64,000 nt of DNA. Origin: Cinnamomum chago (Eukaryota > Streptophyta > Magnoliopsida > Laurales > Lauraceae). A program made the translations under genes and the position numbers. Positions 60,130 to 64,000 of this stretch are shown piece after piece; within the stretch, counting starts at the first letter, position 1; the number at the start of each line of letters is the position of its first letter. The notes beneath the pieces are model-generated. The model saw only the letters and a list, made by a program, of their open reading frames with translations. It ran no database searches and had not been told where the DNA came from. The DNA lies in contig CP142452.1 in assembly GCA_038049695.1 (NCBI GenBank), positions 66,717,501-66,781,500 on the forward strand, read 5' to 3'.

Positions 60130-60830
60130 CTGTTTTCCCTCTCCCGCCGGAAAAGCCCTCTTTTCCTCTTTTCAGCCCTCTTTTGCGTTTTTTCACTCTC
60201 TCCTCTGCTCAAAGCCCTCTTTTCACTCTATCACCTGCTCACCTCTCTCTATCTCTCGATTGGCGCGCTCTCTCTCTCTCGATCTGTTCCTCTCTCTCTC
60301 GATCGACCCTCTCTCTCAATCTGTTCTTCTCTGTCTCGATCGGCTCTCTCTCTCTCTCTCTCTCTCGCTGCTCTTTCCCTCATCTCCATCTCCATTTCTC
60401 AATTTGTTCTTCTCTCTCTCTCGCTGCTCTTTCCCCATCTCCATTTCTCAATCTGTTCTGCTCTTTCCCTCTTCTCCATCTCCATTTCTCAGTCTGTTCT
60501 TCTCGATCTCTCTCTCGCTGCTCTTTCCCTCATCTCCATCTCTATTCCCTCATCCGCATCATCTCCATCGCCACTCACGCAGACCTCACCCTCTCCATCA
60601 ACGCAAACAGATCCCTCCCACCCTCTCCATCTCTGTTGATCTCAAAAAAGCCATCTCTGTCATTCTCCAAAAACCCATCTCTGTTATCCTGCGCAAACCC
60701 ATCTCCGGTCATCTTCTCCAAAGGCAGCACGAGTTTGACCCCTTTTCCGGTCGTTTCTCCAAAGCCAGCACGAGTTTTCTGCCTTTGCATCTCTCCCCTC
60801 TTTGCAGGTAAACTCTCTTTCTCATCTCTT
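60130..60830 (+). other. CT-rich leader-like region inside the CACTA element
   Basis: Dominated by CTCTCTCT, CGATCTGTTC and CATCTCCATTTCTCA units repeated several times. The serine/leucine-rich open frames across it are low-complexity translations. It resembles the CT-rich 5' regions inside the CACTA element at 44.5 kb and the MULE-like element at 6.7 kb. It could be a captured promoter and leader, but no start codon or protein can be assigned. Confidence 0.5.
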
Positions 60831-61927
60831 CTCTCTCTGTATTGGCTGGGGCTAAATTTCAACTGGAAGAGGTTTTGCTTTTGGTTTCTGTTTTGGGGTT
60901 TTTGGTCATTGATCTGGGCTTTGCTGGAACTTTTGCTGTGGGATTTTGGGGCTTTGGTGGTTTTTTTTTTTTTTTTTTGTTTTAAGGATCTTTTTTTTTT
61001 TTTACATTGATTTTCTGGATTTTATTTGGGTTTTTTGGCCTTTTGGGGCTTCTGTTGGGTTTTTTATTACCAGTTTTTGGGTTTTGGAACCTTATGTGTA
61101 CACTTGTTTCCATGTTTTGGTTCTTCAGTTTTGCACCTTCCATTTGAGTTTTCGCTTTCAGGCTTTGGGACTTTCCGTTTAGGAAAATCGTGTATCCATT
61201 CTCATTAATGTGAACATTAGTTCTCACCATTTTCATTGGGTGCTAGAATCTTGAGGTTTCATTTCTTTCTTATTTGTGGTAATATTCTGTGAATTTGTTC
61301 TATTTTCTGAATTTTTTTACCCTTCTTGATTGTGCTGTGTATGATCTTCTATTTGTGATTGCTCTTGCACATTTTGGGGCCCATTTACTTCTTTTTGTTT
61401 TGCAAAAATATATCGATGTGTTACAGTTTTATGATGTGGTTATAATGAGATGGAATGAATTGAATGTTAGGTTTATGTAATGAGATGGCACTAAAATTGT
61501 TACATTTGTAAGAATTTTTTTGTTTTTTTTGGTAAAGGTTACATTTGTCTCAGTTTTATATTAAAACAATAATTCAACATATTCATCTATTTGAATGGTG
61601 GAAAGTGAATGACGTATGACGTAGTACGTGAGTTGTCTAGATGGTGTGAGAAACGTTTTTCATATTTCCTTGCTTTCTGTAGTGAAGATTTTGGGTTCCT
61701 TAGTTGGAAACTTGGGATAAAAAAAAATAAAAAAGAAGACTATGCTCCTGTATATATAGTTCTGCCCTTCAGTCAACTGAGATCTACATTGGAAATACAG
61801 GACTTTTAGATTGTAAATGGGTTGGGCTTGGGGCTAGACTAGGTGGATCAAGATTTAAGAGTCAAGACCAAGCTCATTTATTATTCACAGCTCAAGAGCC
61901 TGAATTGAACCCACCAAGCACTAGACT

Positions 61928-62463
61928 TAGGGGTGGCAAAAGCTAGCCTTAGCTGAAATTGATCTATTTGTAACTCATGTTATATATATAGGTCGGTCAT
62001 GGGTCAAGAAAGATTTAACTGTTTTTAAACAGGTCGGTCATGGGTCAAGAAAGTTTTAACTGTTTTTAAACAGGTCAGACTAGGATCAATCCGTATGACC
62101 CCACCTAACCTATTTAAACGGGCTCGACCAAGGTCAACCCAAATACTTAAAACTCATTTAAAGAATTTGGTAGTTTAATATTTTAGTACTTAGAATAATC
62201 TATTTTGCATGGAATGAGCTGAGCTTGTGTCACACTTTTCATTGGCTAGCAGCATTGTAGCATTAATACTTGTAATGGGTTGGATTTGGGCTAAGACTCT
62301 GCAAGTTGGGTTGGGTTAATTAGGTTGACCAACATTCCACAGTGAATGTGAGTGTGTGGGTTGTGTCCCACCTGAAACGCAGGTTGAACTTCAACCCCTA
62401 TTGTCCTTATCATCAAATCAAAGTGACCGTTTTTCATTCAACCCGACCCATTTGCCACCTCTA
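61928..62463. mobile_element. Degraded hAT-like MITE nested in the second CACTA element (about 536 bp)
   Basis: The ends are inverted: TAGGGGTGGCAAA at the left, and TTTGCCACCTCTA at the right. A perfect-looking tandem pair of a 41-bp unit containing GGTCGGTCATGGGTCAAG lies at 61990-62071. I found no 8-bp duplication next to the ends, so the boundaries or the class may be off. Confidence 0.55.
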
Positions 62464-63205
62464 CGTCGAGCACTAGGGAAATTCACAATTGAGTATCAGC
62501 CTTTCTGGATGTGTAAACCCATGGCTATACTCTCATTTTGGGCCATGGGCCTGGACCTGGGCCTCCAAGTTTGATTTCACTGTGCTTAGACCTGGGTCTG
62601 GGCCTGGACCCCCTTCAAGCCTCATCAAATGGTATTCAAGTGGTCAAGGATTTCAGGTTCCTAAATTTTTGAGGGAGATTTAATGGTAAATCTTCAATTT
62701 TTGAATCGCTAAAAACGCATTTTAATGAAAATATCGTCACTGAAAAAACAAAAATTAAAAAAAATGCAATGGAGAATTATAAAAAGGATAAATTCTAGGT
62801 AATTTAAGAGAAGGGACATGCATAGTAGCAATTTTCTTCTGCAAGTTCATTCCATCAGTGGGCATTTTCACATCCATATCCAAAAGCAAACTGTCTTTCA
62901 AGAATAACTCAAGATCTAATAGGTTGTATGATACTGGATGGTAGAAATGGTTTTTTTCTATGCTGAGATTGGGGGCTTGTTTTGTTGTTTAAGCTTACAA
63001 AATTTCCATTGCTTTAATTAATTTCACTATTCAGAACTTCGTTTTGGAGACCACATTAGTACTTGAAAACGAGGTGCATTTAGTAGTTTTGGAGACCACA
63101 TTAGTACTTCTCTTGTGATTTTTTCCTAATATTTTTTTTTCTTGTGGTCGTTTTGATATTTTGATTTGAATTGTCATGACTGTGTTTGGTTCTTTCTCAT
63201 GTCAG

Positions 63206-63277
63206 TTTGCACACAGAGAGTGTATACAGAGGTGGTGTGAAGAGAAAGGGAATACAACTTGCGAGATCTGTCTTCAG
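63206..63277 (+). pseudogene. RING-CH (MARCH-type) E3 ligase exon, apparently captured
   Basis: A 72-nt exon lies between a strong acceptor (TTCTTTCTCATGTCAG) and a CAG/GTTAGT donor. Its 24 codons are the second half of a RING-CH finger: [10 protein letters not shown], then [14 protein letters not shown]. The zinc ligands H and C (H-x2-C) and C-x2-C are in place. Plant RING-CH proteins are ubiquitin ligases that act at membranes. The first half of the finger (C-x2-C ... C-x-C) is not found upstream in the 3.7 kb since the CACTA terminus, and nothing recognisable follows to 64000. A captured exon is the simplest reading. A genuine gene into which the CACTA element inserted remains possible, since the window ends. 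Confidence 0.8.
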
Positions 63278-64000
63278 GTTAGTATCAGGTTACTTTGTTT
63301 GTTTTGAAGTAAGCTGAGTTCTATGAATCTTTTGCCTGAGAGGCTGAGACCCAAATTTAGATTCTTTGAAAGATCGGCGTGAGAATGGAAATACTCAGTC
63401 ATCATGAGAGACCCTGTTTCTTTAAATCATTTCCTTTTTGGGCCTTTTGTTCTCGTTTGAATTCTTTGTAAGTTTAAACTGAAAGCATTCATTTGACAAT
63501 AGTAGTCTCTCACTTTTTCCTATAAAAAAAAAATTCTCACTCTTTCAGAAGTGTTTTATTCTCAGTAGCTGAGTAATTTTAAGTAAAAAAATTTGATACT
63601 AGAAACTTTTGATTTGATAAACTTTTTTTGTTTTTCTTTTTGCATGTAAAGACCACAAAAGAAATCTGGTTTGCTTTCATGGTCTCATTATATAACTGTC
63701 CTCTACTGGCTTAAAATGGTTTGGCTTTTTGGCAACCCAAGTTCTAATTTTTTTCTTATTCAGGATTTGTACTTGTTTTTGAAACTCTGTTTATGTAGTT
63801 TATAGTGAAATTTAGGCTTTGTTAGGTATGGTTCTTATTTTGTGATAAGGATTGGGCTTCCAACGTGTCCAGTTATGCTTTTTGGAAAGGTGAGAGTTGT
63901 TATCTTGTGCTTGATCATTAAAAAGTCATTTTGTGGCTTGGACCCATAAAAGATACAAACAAGAGGATCCTAGTCTTATCATATAAGTGATTGTCAATAG

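Larger units (their letters stand above)
59456..64000 (+). mobile_element. Left part of a second CACTA element, running past the window
   Basis: The terminus CACTACAACAAGTTGCACC starts at 59456 and is followed by about 650 bases packed with ACCGACGTTTTAT and AAAACGTCGGTAAA motifs in both orientations (59460-60125), the subterminal array of a CACTA element. Next comes CT-rich, leader-like sequence (60130-60800) ending at a plausible donor near 60807, and then intron-like T-rich DNA. No transposase is visible. A RING-CH exon lies at 63206-63277. The right terminus would be beyond 64000, so size and target duplication are unknown. Confidence 0.8.

Noticed and set aside
60183-60862. Long serine/leucine-rich open frame (275 codons)
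   Set aside because: It runs through CT repeats inside a CACTA element in several frames at once, with no recognisable domain.
61928-62463. Firm hAT assignment
   Set aside because: The inverted ends fit, but no 8-bp duplication adjoins them, so it is kept as a low-confidence call.
63206-63277. Annotating an intact RING-CH ubiquitin ligase gene
   Set aside because: Only the second half of the finger is present, and no upstream exon with the first zinc ligands could be found since the CACTA terminus.

Overview
This is nuclear DNA from a flowering plant. The evidence is spliced genes with GT-AG introns, a seven-exon TPS-a terpene synthase, a WOX4-like fragment, a RING-CH exon, and dense CACTA, hAT, MULE, LINE, SINE and LTR-retrotransposon structure. 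A magnoliid or similar woody angiosperm with long introns is plausible, but the sequence does not prove it. I see no bacterial-style genes, CRISPR array, rRNA or tRNA gene.

The only host gene I can reconstruct in full is a sesquiterpene (TPS-a) synthase on the minus strand, 41141 down to 16543. Its seven exons join in phase into 557 codons with no stop. Exons 4, 5 and 6 have the family-typical sizes of 219, 139 and 249 nt, and the RDR, DDxxD and NSE/DTE metal-binding motifs are intact. Exon 2 is split by a 7,525-bp LTR retrotransposon (30594-38118) with 2,212-bp LTRs that look identical and a perfect 5-bp target duplication (GTTGG). The gene is therefore a very recent insertional knockout, at least on this haplotype. 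The introns are swollen by older insertions: a LINE remnant, an RNase H remnant, an LTR, hAT-like MITEs and a long fold-back.

The inserted element has no protein-coding capacity. It carries an initiator-Met-type primer binding site, several polypurine tracts before the 3' LTR, and four copies of a CGGTCGACCG palindrome just upstream of its TATA box. This layout resembles Sirevirus (Copia) elements, so it is best read as a non-autonomous derivative mobilised in trans. Its interior also holds an unexplained dispersed motif close to TAGTTATATCTT.

Left of the gene (1-16.5 kb) are Gypsy- and Copia-like LTR remnants, a roughly 5-kb MULE-like element (6658-11684) with a possible FAR1-type first exon, and two hairpin MITEs (11698-11846 and 13974-14694). 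Right of the gene come a hAT-like MITE (43125-44117), a SINE tail inserted at the tip of a complete 5,667-bp CACTA element (44527-50193) carrying the C-terminal end of a WOX4-like gene, a complete SINE, a nearly full-length decayed L1-type LINE with target duplication (51711-57333), and the left end of a second CACTA element (59456 to past the window) that contains a RING-CH exon.
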